In this document: positions 15,625 to 25,618 of the stretch, in pieces
Layout of the letters: every line of letters begins with the position of its first letter
Numbering within the stretch: the first letter of the stretch is position 1
Origin: Dyella solisilvae
GTDB taxonomy: Bacteria; Pseudomonadota; Gammaproteobacteria; Xanthomonadales; Rhodanobacteraceae
NCBI RefSeq assembly: GCF_003351225.1
Contig: NZ_QQSY01000001.1
Span: 1,462,824 to 1,526,823 of the forward strand
Length of the DNA stretch: 64,000 nucleotides
Reading direction: 5' to 3'
Notes under the pieces: model-generated
The model's input: only the letters and a program-made list of their open reading frames with translations
Told to the model about the DNA's origin: nothing
Databases searched by the model: none
Translations under genes and position numbers: made by a program

Positions 15625-16800
15625 TCAGTGGGCCTGCTGAACAATTGGCCCAATGACGGCGTATCGCCGTTCAAGCCAGGCATAGCACCTCTTGCCAAGC
15701 TTCATGCCGGGACGCTCGATCAAATTGTAGGTCAGCACCGATAACGGAATGAGAATCGCGTAAGTCAACACGCAGCTCGCTACGAATGCCACGCTCATGC
15801 TACCGACGTGGCCATAGATCCACCTGTAGACCGGACCCAGGAAGAACACCAGGGTCGGATGATTCAAATACATCGAATAGCTGACCTTGCCCATCAACCG
15901 AGTCAAGCCGTTGACCAGCAGGCCGACGGGGCGGACCGAAAGTGCCAGCACCGCCAAGAAGCAACATAGCGCTTTCGCATACCTCGGATCAGGCAACCCA
16001 AAGTAGCCGACCCCGTCGAGCACCGACAAATACATGAAGGCCGCCGCCAGCAACATCATCATTCCAACGGAAGAAGCAGTCGCCGGTCGCTCATGGGACC
16101 ACGGAAGGGCCTTTTGCACTATGAAAAAGGCAATGGCACCGAAGGCGAACTCAGGCAGGAATTTCGGAAAGAACCACTGCCGATACGACGCCAAGGCTTG
16201 CGCCGATATATTCAGGTAACTGAGGACCAAGTCGCACGCCCACCACACTAGCATGGACGCCAGCAGGAACGAGATGGCCTGCCAGACATTCTTCGTTCGC
16301 AGATAGACGAACGGAAATACGACGTAGAACAGCATCTCCACGCCGATCGTCCAACTGGCCCAGACAAAGCCTTCCTGGTGCATAGGAATGAAATTGAACA
16401 GAAATGATCCGCTGGCCAGGATCATCCCCCATGTATGCGTCGCCTGATAAACGTAGTGGTCCCGAATTATTGTCAGCACGATCCACAGATAGAAAAGAGG
16501 AGCAATGCGGAAAAACCGATGCAGTGCGTAGCTCAGCCATGGCCAGCGCTCCTTCTCTCTCGCAGGCATCGTGTAGAACAACGAAAACGAGCTGATGACA
16601 AAAAACAATGTCACACCGGTGCCGCCGTTGAAGGCAACCAAATGTCCCCAGGCCGGCACATCCAGATTTGGGTTGGAAATCAAAATCATGTGGAACACGA
16701 CCACGTAGGCCGCAGCCAGTCCTCGTAGCGCGTCCAGAAAATCTAGGCGCATTGCGGATCGCGAGGTTGCGGCCGAAGCGCTTGATGTTGTGTTTGCCAT
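15625..16800 (-). CDS. Acyltransferase 3 family membrane protein
   Basis: 391 residues with about ten hydrophobic helices and the family opening RLDFLDALRGLAAAYVVVFHM, where the RG and the His are the catalytic signature. FWASWTIGVEMLFY-type text (WASWTIGVEMLFYVVFPFVYL) marks the second conserved segment. Acyltransferase-3 proteins O-acetylate LPS, capsule or exopolysaccharide from the cytoplasmic acetyl-CoA pool. I start at the ATG at 16800, preceded by GCGAGG; the frame is open to 16851. Its place in the block predicts O-acetylation of the exported O-antigen or the attached furanose (inference). Confidence 0.85.
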   Translation of the reverse strand: MANTTSSASAATSRSAMRLDFLDALRGLAAAYVVVFHMILISNPNLDVPAWGHLVAFNGGTGVTLFFVISSFSLFYTMPAREKERWPWLSYALHRFFRIAPLFYLWIVLTIIRDHYVYQATHTWGMILASGSFLFNFIPMHQEGFVWASWTIGVEMLFYVVFPFVYLRTKNVWQAISFLLASMLVWWACDLVLSYLNISAQALASYRQWFFPKFLPEFAFGAIAFFIVQKALPWSHERPATASSVGMMMLLAAAFMYLSVLDGVGYFGLPDPRYAKALCCFLAVLALSVRPVGLLVNGLTRLMGKVSYSMYLNHPTLVFFLGPVYRWIYGHVGSMSVAFVASCVLTYAILIPLSVLTYNLIERPGMKLGKRCYAWLERRYAVIGPIVQQAH

Positions 16801-16901
16801 TACATGCCTCGCACATCGCGGGACCGTCATGGTCCCGCGTCGATATCCCATTCAAACGATACAACAGTCAAGGCCCGTGCCTTGGCTCACGGGCATGCGC
16901 T

Positions 16902-19900
16902 TTATTGAATCGACTCTTGCTCCACCTGGGCTTGCAACCTCCCCGCCTCTTCTGCAGAGAGATCGAAATAATCGCAAAGCGAGCGAACGTAAGCATCGGC
17001 CTTCGCCAAGACCTCCTCTGGAACCACGTAACGCGACCTCACCAGGCGCTGCATGCGGAGAATCTCCTTCATGTGGGGCCGGCTGTCACCGCCGATCGTG
17101 ACGCTCGTCTGGTGCCGCCGATGCAGGTTGAGCCCTTCCGCGACGAAAGCGACCTCCCCCTGCTCCAGCACGGACAGGTAGACCAGCCAATCGCCGGCCA
17201 CACGAAAGCCTTCCAGGTTCTTCCGTTCACGGGCCATGGCAGACCTCAATACGTCCCGCCGGAACAGCACGGCACTAACATTCGGCACGGTGTTCTTGAT
17301 CGCCAGGTGCCGCACGATCTCGTTCTGCCCCGATTGACGATAGGGCTTGACCCAAGCATCCGAAGACACGTCACTGGTGTAATCCGTGTAGTTCTTGGCC
17401 AACAGACGGCCACCGCCGTCGATCTGCTTGGACTGACAGTAGGCCATGACGATCTCCGGATCCCTTATGCTTTCAAGCAGCGCCGATAGAAAATCTGGTT
17501 CGGCCAGGTCGTCAGCTTCGGCAATCCAGATGAATTCGCCGCGAGCCAGCTCGACTCCCTTCTCCCACTGCTTGAAGACCGATCCGGAGTTTCGCCTGTT
17601 ACGAACGAGCCTGATGTGGATGCCTCGATCGGCCGCCAATCTCTCGATGACCTGTACACTATCGTCCGTCGAAGCGTCGTCGAGGACGATCAACTCATAA
17701 AACGGCACCCGCTGATTCAGGACCGAATCAATACGCGAGGCGATATAACCAGCATAATTGTAGTTCGGCACAACCACCGACACCTTGGGCAACGGTGCAC
17801 CGGCCATCTCTAGCAGGTCAAACAGATAGCTGCGGAAGCAGTAGTCCGTTTCGACCAGAGCGCGGCCTTTTTCCCCCTCGGCGCGAGACAGCATCTCGTT
17901 GGTTATCAGATCCGCGATGGCCGAGGTCAGCAGCCCCACGTTCTCCATGGGTACCAGCCGGCCGCCACCCTGGCCGAGCAACTCAGTGAAACCACCGGCG
18001 TCCTTGAAGCCGACCACCGGCACGCCTACCTGCAGCGATTCCATGACGACCGACGGGAAAGGATCTTCGCGCGATGTCAGTGCATAAATATCAGCACCCG
18101 CGTAATAGACGTCCGTATCGGACTGCAAACCCACAAAGTGGAAACGGTCAACCAGCCCCGACGCGGCGATGATATCTTCGATTTGCGGCTGCAGGCGCAC
18201 GTCGGCATGTCCTACCCACACATAGTGAACATCAGCGCGTTGCCGCATGAGCCGAATGCCAGATTCCACGAACAGATCGACTCCCTTGCGATGATCGGCA
18301 TAACCGACGCACAGGACGATCTTTGTGTCGGAGTCGATACCCAGCTGCTGGCGAAGTTGCTGCCGTGCCTGCCTTCGACCATCCGGAGACGCAAAGCGAT
18401 TGAGCTTGTACAGTCCCTGAGGTCGAATGACTGTCTTTTCGCTCGGCACGTTGGCGCTCCGCGCGAATTCGCGGCGCACTTGCTCGGCCGGGAATACCAC
18501 CCGATCTGCGTACTCGGCGATCGTTTGCGCATGTGCTTCAAGCTTGTTGCTCTCGATCATGCCGGAGAGTTCGTGCACCAAACTCACCACCGTCATGCCC
18601 GCACGCTTAAGCGTCTTCACCAGCAAGCCCGCCACTGTTGTGTTGGCGATGACCTGGCGCGCTCCGGCGCGGTAGAGCATTTCCGCGAGGTGAACGGCCT
18701 CCTCCCCCTGCGGATCCTTCCCGCTGAGATCATGCACTATCGCCCAGCGAGAAAAATCGCCGGCAAGTCGTCCCTCCCCAAGCAGTATCAGATCCACTTC
18801 AAACTTGAAGGTCTGCCCCAAGGCACGCGCCATGTGCAGCGCCAGTAATTGCGCACCATGCGGGTGTGCGTCATGGGACACGATGACGATACGCTTTTTC
18901 GATACGACATCAGTCGTCTGGTGCAGCAACGCATCGCGCGTCTGTTGCAGGAAGGCGTAGCCGAAGCGCCTGTCCGGTTCGAGGTGTGCGCCTTCGGCCC
19001 ATTCGTTCCAGGCATTGATGAAGACCAGGCTTTCCCCAGCGACGGGATGGGAGCGGGCGTAATCGGTGGCGACATCCAACCATTCGCGATAGCGCTGCGG
19101 CGTGGCGTTGGCGAACGTGTAGCCGCGTCCGGGCTTGCGCGCCTCATTGTCCCAGGACGGGAAAACGCCGCGAATCATGTTGTACGCCGGCACTCCGTGA
19201 TTTCGCGCACGCTGGACGACGGTTCCGTAGTCAATCACATGACCGGAATAGTTCGGATTGATGATTTGCAGGTGGTCATTGATTGCATCGAGATTGCGTG
19301 CCAGCTTGTGGGGCGGGAATTCGATCGCCGCATCAAAACCGAAGGTGCGCGGATCCTCGACGTCGAACTGCACCATGGCAAGGAACAACTCGCCAATACC
19401 GACCTTTCGGCAGTGCTCACGCCAGCGCTGCAGCGTGGCCGCGGCGTCGGGCAGGATCGACGGACGATAAAGCACGATCAGCGGCCGGCCATTCACACGG
19501 ATGTAGCGCGGGTCGCGTAGCAAGGGCTCCAACGCCGTAATGAAGGCCTGATCATCCTCCGGCGAATAGTTCTGACCGATGAGAACCTCCTGATCCAGTC
19601 CATCCCAGCGACGCGTCCAGTTCTCGTTCGCCCAGCAAATGCAGAATGGAAAATCAATATCCTTGTGGGCAAGGAACTGTTCCAGCGGGCGCTCGAGCAG
19701 ACGCCGACCCGCAAACCAGTAGTAGTGGAAGCAGAAGCCTTGCAAGCCGTAGTGCCGGGCCAACTCGACCTGCCTGCGCATCACATCGACCACTCGCAGA
19801 TCATAAAAACCCAGCTCGCCCGGTAGGTGAGGCTGGTAATGGCCAACGAACTGGGGCGCTGCCTTGGATACGTTCGTCCATTCGGTAAAACCCCGTCCCC

Positions 19901-22031
19901 ACCACTCGTCGTTCTCGGGAATCGGGTGGAATTGGGGCAAATAGAACGCTATAGCGCGCACATCAATGCGTTGCAGATCCGCAGGCCGATCGTCCAGCGC
20001 GACGTACTCGTTGCTCGGGATATTGTCGGCCAGCGAATACACATGTGAGAGCAGGTGTTCAGCCCGGCCGCCTTCACCCGCTGCAAGCGCAGGATCCAGT
20101 GCCGTCCTTGCAGGCGGCTCCGCGGTAAAGGGGGGCTGCATGGCCAGGGCAGCGGCGCGCCGCTCCTCAAACGCCCTCCAGGCTCGATGGCTGCGCGTAT
20201 TGCGAAGCAACGGAGCCGTCGCGCGAAATAGGCGACCCTTCACCTTCAAGCGAGCCTCGGTGGACATCGGCAGTTTGTCGTATGCGTACTTGACGCTGCG
20301 CCCGACCATTCGCTTCCAGGCACGGGGGGAGAGCGCTCCACGCACCCACCGGATTGGCGCGGTAATCCGCCAGCTGGTAGAAGCGAGCAGATCCCCGATT
20401 TGCGCCTGGCTGTCGGCAAGCTCGCCGGACAACGCCTGAAGCTTGCTGTCCTTGGAATCCAGCACTCCCTGCAAATCTTCCAGCTTGCGTTGAATGTCCG
20501 CGTCGAGAGTATCCAGGCGCTCAGTTACCCGCGCATCGATGTACTCCTCGCGTTCGAGCTGCTCTTTCAACTGCTGCCGAAGATCGTCGAACTTGCCTTC
20601 GATATCCGTGTCGATGGAGGCCAGCCTTTCGCTCAACTCATGATTCAACGCCCCCGACAGCTCTTGTTGACGCCCAAGGTCTTGGTGCAGTGAATCAATT
20701 TTGTCAGTCAACGCGCACAACGCGTCGCTATTTTGCGTTGCAGCCTTTTCGCCCTGCTGGGCGAGCAGCGTTATCAGCCGGTCCTGGTTGCTGGCCTGGT
20801 GCCGAAACTGCTCCGCTATTTCGACAAGCGCAGAATGCTGTCCATCCGCATGAGCTTGCGCTACATGTCGATTGGTTCGCGCCCATAACGAAAATTCTTC
20901 CACGATGGTTTCAAGGGCGGCCAAGCGGCCATGCCCTTCCACCGGCATTATTTCCTTCAACAGAGCCTGCCCCTCCTGCAGTTCCGCCACAAGGCGAGTC
21001 AAGTCGTCAATTCTATGCGATACGCTCGCAAAGGTGGCATCCAACTGGGACGACAGGATGTCGCGATTTCTTTCAATCGATTGATCCAGGAAATCCGTGC
21101 TTTCGGCCAGCCGAGTTTCAGCGAAGATGGCGCGCCCTTCGGCCGTCCAGCGCTCTTTGGTGAGCGCATCGACATGGCTGCCATACACGCTGGCAACTGC
21201 GTGAAAGTGCTTGCCGGCGTTTGAAATAACCTCCCAACTCAGGTCATCTTCGGAAAGCCTGAGGCAGTCCTCATAGAGCTGCGAGACAAATGGGGGAGTC
21301 GTAGCCAGACCAGCCAATTTGGCTCCATCGGTTACCGCGACATGATGGCGCCGCCCCTTCTTGAGGAAGTCGTCGACATCTTCCGCCGCCTGCTCTACTG
21401 GGCAAGGCCAGGAAATCGCAAGATGCTGCGCAATGCGATCAACCTGCCCCCGCCAATCGGTGAGCAGCTGGTCATAGGTGACCATGGTGCGGGGACAATC
21501 CCGCGAAGTGGACTCAGCCTGGAGCAGGTACTGCGCCCACATGAGGAACAGGGGTTCGCGAGCCCACTGATTGCGAACGTGGAGCGACTCGACAACTTCA
21601 CGTGGGTCACGCACTACGAAAAGGCAGTCCACCGCGTAGCCGGCTGACTGCAAGGCACTGATCCAGATCGGTGCCGTCAGACAGATGCGGGGATCCTTGA
21701 TGGCGATCGCCGAGGAGGACGCAAACTCTCGCTGAATCAACAGCTCGATGCGTGCAAGCGCATCCTTGGCCGGCTCGCTGTCCAGCCAGCCTACAGGCAT
21801 CTCGCGCATGTCGTACCAAGTGCGATCCAGCCTTTTCAGCAGCTCCTCATTAATTTCAACTGCTTCGGCATGCTCCCAGAAACCCTCCGGATTATCGCTG
21901 GCGGGGGTTACCAAGTTCTGGCCAAGTTCGAGACCCAGAAGGTTGACGAGACGCGTCACCGCAGACGTGCCGCTGCGATGCATGCCCAGTACGAGTAGTG
22001 CGCGCTTCTGTACGCCGTGATTGGAAATCAT
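16902..22031 (-). CDS. Giant multidomain glycosyltransferase (sulfotransferase-like head, coiled coil, WbsX, GT4, GT2)
   Basis: 1709 residues, one uninterrupted frame. Domains in order: a sulfotransferase-type P-loop domain (LLVLGMHRSGTSA at 12-24, to about 270); a long coiled coil at about 300-550 closing with STSWRITAPIRW; a WbsX/GH99-like domain from about 690 (FYLPQFHPIPENDEWWGRGF) to 1040; a GT4 domain at about 1045-1405 (LCVGYADHRKGVDLF; DPFPSVVMESLQVGVPVVGF); and a GT2 domain from about 1413 (VSVVVPNYNYAGYI; AEADDL as the DxD-like site). Its ATG overlaps the wzt stop. It likely adds more than one O-antigen sugar on the cytoplasmic face; the head may sulfate or bind a nucleotide. Confidence 0.85.
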   Translation of the reverse strand: MISNHGVQKRALLVLGMHRSGTSAVTRLVNLLGLELGQNLVTPASDNPEGFWEHAEAVEINEELLKRLDRTWYDMREMPVGWLDSEPAKDALARIELLIQREFASSSAIAIKDPRICLTAPIWISALQSAGYAVDCLFVVRDPREVVESLHVRNQWAREPLFLMWAQYLLQAESTSRDCPRTMVTYDQLLTDWRGQVDRIAQHLAISWPCPVEQAAEDVDDFLKKGRRHHVAVTDGAKLAGLATTPPFVSQLYEDCLRLSEDDLSWEVISNAGKHFHAVASVYGSHVDALTKERWTAEGRAIFAETRLAESTDFLDQSIERNRDILSSQLDATFASVSHRIDDLTRLVAELQEGQALLKEIMPVEGHGRLAALETIVEEFSLWARTNRHVAQAHADGQHSALVEIAEQFRHQASNQDRLITLLAQQGEKAATQNSDALCALTDKIDSLHQDLGRQQELSGALNHELSERLASIDTDIEGKFDDLRQQLKEQLEREEYIDARVTERLDTLDADIQRKLEDLQGVLDSKDSKLQALSGELADSQAQIGDLLASTSWRITAPIRWVRGALSPRAWKRMVGRSVKYAYDKLPMSTEARLKVKGRLFRATAPLLRNTRSHRAWRAFEERRAAALAMQPPFTAEPPARTALDPALAAGEGGRAEHLLSHVYSLADNIPSNEYVALDDRPADLQRIDVRAIAFYLPQFHPIPENDEWWGRGFTEWTNVSKAAPQFVGHYQPHLPGELGFYDLRVVDVMRRQVELARHYGLQGFCFHYYWFAGRRLLERPLEQFLAHKDIDFPFCICWANENWTRRWDGLDQEVLIGQNYSPEDDQAFITALEPLLRDPRYIRVNGRPLIVLYRPSILPDAAATLQRWREHCRKVGIGELFLAMVQFDVEDPRTFGFDAAIEFPPHKLARNLDAINDHLQIINPNYSGHVIDYGTVVQRARNHGVPAYNMIRGVFPSWDNEARKPGRGYTFANATPQRYREWLDVATDYARSHPVAGESLVFINAWNEWAEGAHLEPDRRFGYAFLQQTRDALLHQTTDVVSKKRIVIVSHDAHPHGAQLLALHMARALGQTFKFEVDLILLGEGRLAGDFSRWAIVHDLSGKDPQGEEAVHLAEMLYRAGARQVIANTTVAGLLVKTLKRAGMTVVSLVHELSGMIESNKLEAHAQTIAEYADRVVFPAEQVRREFARSANVPSEKTVIRPQGLYKLNRFASPDGRRQARQQLRQQLGIDSDTKIVLCVGYADHRKGVDLFVESGIRLMRQRADVHYVWVGHADVRLQPQIEDIIAASGLVDRFHFVGLQSDTDVYYAGADIYALTSREDPFPSVVMESLQVGVPVVGFKDAGGFTELLGQGGGRLVPMENVGLLTSAIADLITNEMLSRAEGEKGRALVETDYCFRSYLFDLLEMAGAPLPKVSVVVPNYNYAGYIASRIDSVLNQRVPFYELIVLDDASTDDSVQVIERLAADRGIHIRLVRNRRNSGSVFKQWEKGVELARGEFIWIAEADDLAEPDFLSALLESIRDPEIVMAYCQSKQIDGGGRLLAKNYTDYTSDVSSDAWVKPYRQSGQNEIVRHLAIKNTVPNVSAVLFRRDVLRSAMARERKNLEGFRVAGDWLVYLSVLEQGEVAFVAEGLNLHRRHQTSVTIGGDSRPHMKEILRMQRLVRSRYVVPEEVLAKADAYVRSLCDYFDLSAEEAGRLQAQVEQESIQ

Positions 22032-23419
22032 GAAATAACCATTGCAACGCCTTCGGCGTTGATTTCAGGGGTAATGTCCAAATCCATGGTCGTCGTCGCC
22101 AGTCGGCCCGGTTCGTGTATGACCTTGAACATGGCCGCATCAATCCACCGATCGAGGTACACCTCCTCCTCGCCCAGGCGCCCCTGTACGCCCGCATTGA
22201 GAAAGTAACTCCCCGAGGCAAAAGCGCAACGGAATCGAAACCGCACCTCAATCTCACCGTCCGCTGAGATATAAGGCAGATTGTCTCCCGTCCAAGACGT
22301 CACGCTGCCGGCAAGCTCCAGCCCAGTAATGGTCTTGATCAGCATGCCGCAACGGATGGCGGTGGCGGCCTGACTGAATCTGACGCGATAGGTGTATACG
22401 TAATCCCTACCCACCTTTAGTACGTTGACCCTTCGCCCACTTTCCGTCTCGATGTGCGGATCGCGGATCGCTGCTCCTACCGGGTCGTAATGGAAGGTGC
22501 TCTTGGGCACCATGCCAGGCTCCAGGTAAGACTCGTCCTCGTCGCACTGCTCGGTACTACCCAGAGCCTCGGGCGCCAGCATCGCCACAGGCTGCGTGGC
22601 CGCCAGGTCCGGCGCCCCTGCACCCCGCTGAGACTCCAGCTTGATCGCCGAACGGATCGAGGCCACCTTGTCCGAGGGTGAGTACAACAGCTTCTGGTAA
22701 CGCGAAACCACGTGCTTGGGAGTACCTACCGCGAGCAACTCCCCCCCATCCAACAACACGGCGCGGTCACACAATTCAATGACGGTACTTGCCGAATGGG
22801 ACACAAACAGGATGGTGGCCCCGTTTTCGCGGATTCGATTAATTCTCGCGAAGCACTTGCGCTGGAACGCTTCGTCACCGACCGAGAGGGCTTCGTCGAC
22901 GATAAGGATGTCTGGATCGACGTTAATTGCCACCGCAAAGGCAAGTCGCACGTACATGCCGCTCGAATACGTGCGTACCGGACGATCCATGAAATCGCCG
23001 ATTTCCGCGAATGCGGCGATATCCTCGAAGCGCTCGTCGATCTCCTCACGCTGGAGGCCCAGAACCATGCCATTCAGGTAAACGTTCTCGCGACCAGTGA
23101 ATTCAGGATTAAACCCCGAACCAAGCTCCAATAGCGCCGCCACACGACCATTGACCTGCACTTCGCCGGCACTTGGAGTGAGCGTGCCGCAAATGATCTG
23201 CAGGAGCGTCGATTTTCCCGAGCCATTGCGACCGACGACGCCAAGTGTCTCGCCTCGCGCTATGGTGAAATCGATGCTCTTCAAAGCAACGAACTCGTTG
23301 TACCAACGCTGTTTGTTGCGCCTTGAAAGCATTTGCCACAGACGATGGTGCGGACGCTCGTAAACCGGAAACGATTTACTGATACCGCAGATTTCAATGG
23401 CATTGGCTTCAGAGGACAT
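22028..23419 (-). CDS. wzt: O-antigen ABC transporter ATP-binding protein with C-terminal carbohydrate-binding domain
   Basis: 463 residues from the ATG at 23419, which has AAGGGG upstream and overlaps the wzm gene by 11 bases. Walker A is GRNGSGKST, the signature is YSSGM and Walker B is ILIVDEALSVGD. The N-terminal VYERPHHRLWQMLSR is typical of Wzt/TagH exporters. About 200 residues beyond the ATPase form the beta-rich Wzt_C domain that binds the finished polysaccharide end. This points to ABC-dependent O-antigen export with a modified chain end. The frame extends upstream to 23470 inside wzm, with no better start. Confidence 0.93.
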   Translation of the reverse strand: MSSEANAIEICGISKSFPVYERPHHRLWQMLSRRNKQRWYNEFVALKSIDFTIARGETLGVVGRNGSGKSTLLQIICGTLTPSAGEVQVNGRVAALLELGSGFNPEFTGRENVYLNGMVLGLQREEIDERFEDIAAFAEIGDFMDRPVRTYSSGMYVRLAFAVAINVDPDILIVDEALSVGDEAFQRKCFARINRIRENGATILFVSHSASTVIELCDRAVLLDGGELLAVGTPKHVVSRYQKLLYSPSDKVASIRSAIKLESQRGAGAPDLAATQPVAMLAPEALGSTEQCDEDESYLEPGMVPKSTFHYDPVGAAIRDPHIETESGRRVNVLKVGRDYVYTYRVRFSQAATAIRCGMLIKTITGLELAGSVTSWTGDNLPYISADGEIEVRFRFRCAFASGSYFLNAGVQGRLGEEEVYLDRWIDAAMFKVIHEPGRLATTTMDLDITPEINAEGVAMVIS

Positions 23420-24239
23420 CTGCAAACCCCTTACGCGTCTTCTGGAACCACCAGAATCCCAACCAGGCAATGCCCAGACTCACCACGGCATAGATGCCCA
23501 GACCGAACCAGTCCGGCATCCGTCCCCAAACCAGCACGGCGCGAGACTGCTCGATAATGAAGGTGGAAGGGTTGGCCAAGATGATGCCCTTGAAGCCCTC
23601 CGGCAGGTTGTCGACCGAATAGAACACGGGAGCCAGGAACATCAGCGCCGTGGTGATGATGCCAGTCGTCTGTGCTACGTCGCGCATGAACACGCCCAGC
23701 GAAGCCAAGAACCAGCTGACACCGAGGATACCCAGCGAGAAGGGCAGGATAACCAACGGCAACAACAGCGCCGTCGGATGAGGGATTCCCACCAACACGA
23801 GGTAGGCCCCCAACCACACAAGCAGGCTGATGAAGCAGTGAAACAGCGATGCCCCCATGCCAATCACCGGCATGATTTCGAGAGGAAATACCACCCGCTT
23901 TACATAACTGACATTGGAAACAATGAGTGTAGGCGCCCGATTGATACTGTCCGAAAATATCGTGTAAACGATCATTCCCACGAATAGCACAATTGCAAAG
24001 TTGGCCTTGCCGGTTTCGCCGGCTCCACCCCAGCGGGCATGGAATACAGTAGTGAATACAAACGTATACACCAAGAGCATCAGGAGCGGATTGAAAAAGG
24101 ACCAAGCAAGCCCAAGAAAGGACCCGCGATAGCGTCCCAACACTTCGCGTGTCGTCATTTGCCAAATTAGCGCCCGATGCGCCCAAATGGTCCTGGCCAT
24201 CGCCAATGGTGACGATGCCTGTGCCGAATGCGGATCCAC
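23409..24239 (-). CDS. wzm: O-antigen ABC transporter permease
   Basis: 276 residues from a GTG at 24239, chosen because GGAG lies eight bases upstream; TTG at 24257 is the furthest in-frame start. The protein has six hydrophobic helices and the ABC-2 exporter opening REVLGRYRGSFLGLAWSFFNPLLMLLVYTFVF. With Wzt it moves undecaprenyl-diphosphate-linked O-polysaccharide across the inner membrane. The gene follows the metB-type gene after 50 bases on the same strand, so read-through from there is possible. It heads the reverse polysaccharide block. Confidence 0.92.
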   Translation of the reverse strand: MDPHSAQASSPLAMARTIWAHRALIWQMTTREVLGRYRGSFLGLAWSFFNPLLMLLVYTFVFTTVFHARWGGAGETGKANFAIVLFVGMIVYTIFSDSINRAPTLIVSNVSYVKRVVFPLEIMPVIGMGASLFHCFISLLVWLGAYLVLVGIPHPTALLLPLVILPFSLGILGVSWFLASLGVFMRDVAQTTGIITTALMFLAPVFYSVDNLPEGFKGIILANPSTFIIEQSRAVLVWGRMPDWFGLGIYAVVSLGIAWLGFWWFQKTRKGFADVL

Positions 24240-24289
24240 TAAACTTACTCCGAACAAAGGTGAAATCGGTATGGCGTATACGACCCGAG

Positions 24290-25456
24290 TCAGCGCAATG
24301 CAGTCTCGAGTTCCGCAACCAGGTCATCGCAGTCTTCCACGCCGACCGACAACCTGATGAGACCATCACTGATTCCGAGCGCCTTGCGCTTGGCAGCGGG
24401 CAGGGACGCATGAGTCATGATGGCGGGATGCTCGATCAGGCTTTCCACGCCGCCGAGAGACTCAGCCAACGCAAACAGCTCGCATCGCTCCAGCACGCGC
24501 CGGGCGCGCTTCAGGCCACCCTTGACCTCGACGCTCATAATGCCGCCGTAGCCTTGCATCTGGCGACGGGCCAGGGCGTGCTGCGGATGGCTCTTCAAAC
24601 CGGGATAAATGACCCGCTCGATGGCCTCGTGCCCTTCCAACCACTTGGCAATCAATAGCGCATTTTCGCAATGCGCCTTCATGCGCAAATGGAGGGTCTT
24701 CAGGCCCCTCATGGCCAGGAACGAGTCAAACGGGCCGGCCACCGCGCCCACAGAGTTCTGCAGGAAGCCCATGCGTTCGACCAGCTGCTCGCCCTTGGCC
24801 ACCACGACGCCCCCAACCATGTCTGAGTGACCATTCAAGTACTTGGTGGCCGAGTGCAGCACCAGGTCTGCGCCGTACTCGATCGGGCGCTGCAGCACCG
24901 GGGAGCAGAAGGTGTTGTCGACCACCAGGATCAGCCCGTGCTGGCGGGCAAATGCACTGATCTTCTGCAGATCGACCAGCTTCAACATGGGGTTAGTGGG
25001 CGTTTCGGCCCAAATCATCCGCGTATTGGGCTTCAACGCAGCACTCAATGCCTTGAAATCATTGAGGTCCACGAAGCTGAAGTCCAGACCGGCCGAGCGA
25101 CGACGGACCCGCTCGAACAGCCGATAGGTGCCGCCGTAAAGGTCGTCCATGGCAATCACGTGGTCGCCGGCATCCAGAAGCTCGAGCGTCGTCGACGCAG
25201 CCGCCAATCCCGACGCGAAGGCAAACCCCGCATCACCGCCCTCAAGTGCAGCCACGCAGCGCTCATAGGCCATGCGCGTAGGATTTTGCGTTCGGGAGTA
25301 CTCGTAACCCTTGTGGCGGCCCGGACTCTCCTGAACATAAGTGGAGGTCGCGTAGATGGGGGTCATGATGGCCCCGGTAGCGGGGTCGGGCGCTTGTCCG
25401 GCATGGATAGCGCGAGTGCCCATCCCCTGATGGCGTTCCATTGACTTTCGGGCCAT
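24290..25456 (-). CDS. metB: Cystathionine gamma-synthase / gamma-lyase (PLP-dependent transsulfuration enzyme)
   Basis: 388 residues, the normal size for the Cys/Met metabolism PLP family. The start [10 protein letters not shown]-type region, the YSRTQNPTR motif and the PLP lysine in [13 protein letters not shown] are all present. Sequence alone does not separate synthase (O-succinylhomoserine plus cysteine) from lyase (cystathionine to cysteine). A cystathionine beta-synthase gene on the same strand at 35964 makes the lyase role plausible. I chose the ATG at 25456 over an upstream in-frame start at 25498. In Xanthomonas the gene called metB is the right-hand border of the variable LPS locus. 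Confidence 0.88.
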   Translation of the reverse strand: MARKSMERHQGMGTRAIHAGQAPDPATGAIMTPIYATSTYVQESPGRHKGYEYSRTQNPTRMAYERCVAALEGGDAGFAFASGLAAASTTLELLDAGDHVIAMDDLYGGTYRLFERVRRRSAGLDFSFVDLNDFKALSAALKPNTRMIWAETPTNPMLKLVDLQKISAFARQHGLILVVDNTFCSPVLQRPIEYGADLVLHSATKYLNGHSDMVGGVVVAKGEQLVERMGFLQNSVGAVAGPFDSFLAMRGLKTLHLRMKAHCENALLIAKWLEGHEAIERVIYPGLKSHPQHALARRQMQGYGGIMSVEVKGGLKRARRVLERCELFALAESLGGVESLIEHPAIMTHASLPAAKRKALGISDGLIRLSVGVEDCDDLVAELETALR

Positions 25457-25618
25457 GGCGTGCTTCTGACCTGGTGGGTTCCAAATGTGACCGGACATGT
25501 TACCCGCCCCCCGTGCTTTTGCCTAAATGGCCCGTTACCGTGCCGCCTTCAGGCTACAGGCACCTGCAAGCTCATGTCACAATGCCCGCCCCATCGACGT
25601 GAATCGAGGCAGAAATTG

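Noticed and set aside
22741-22747. Run of seven C (G7 in wzt) as a phase-variable tract
   Set aside because: Seven bases is short for slippage, and the run is plain Gly-Gly codons in a conserved ATPase; the ten-base tract elsewhere is far stronger.
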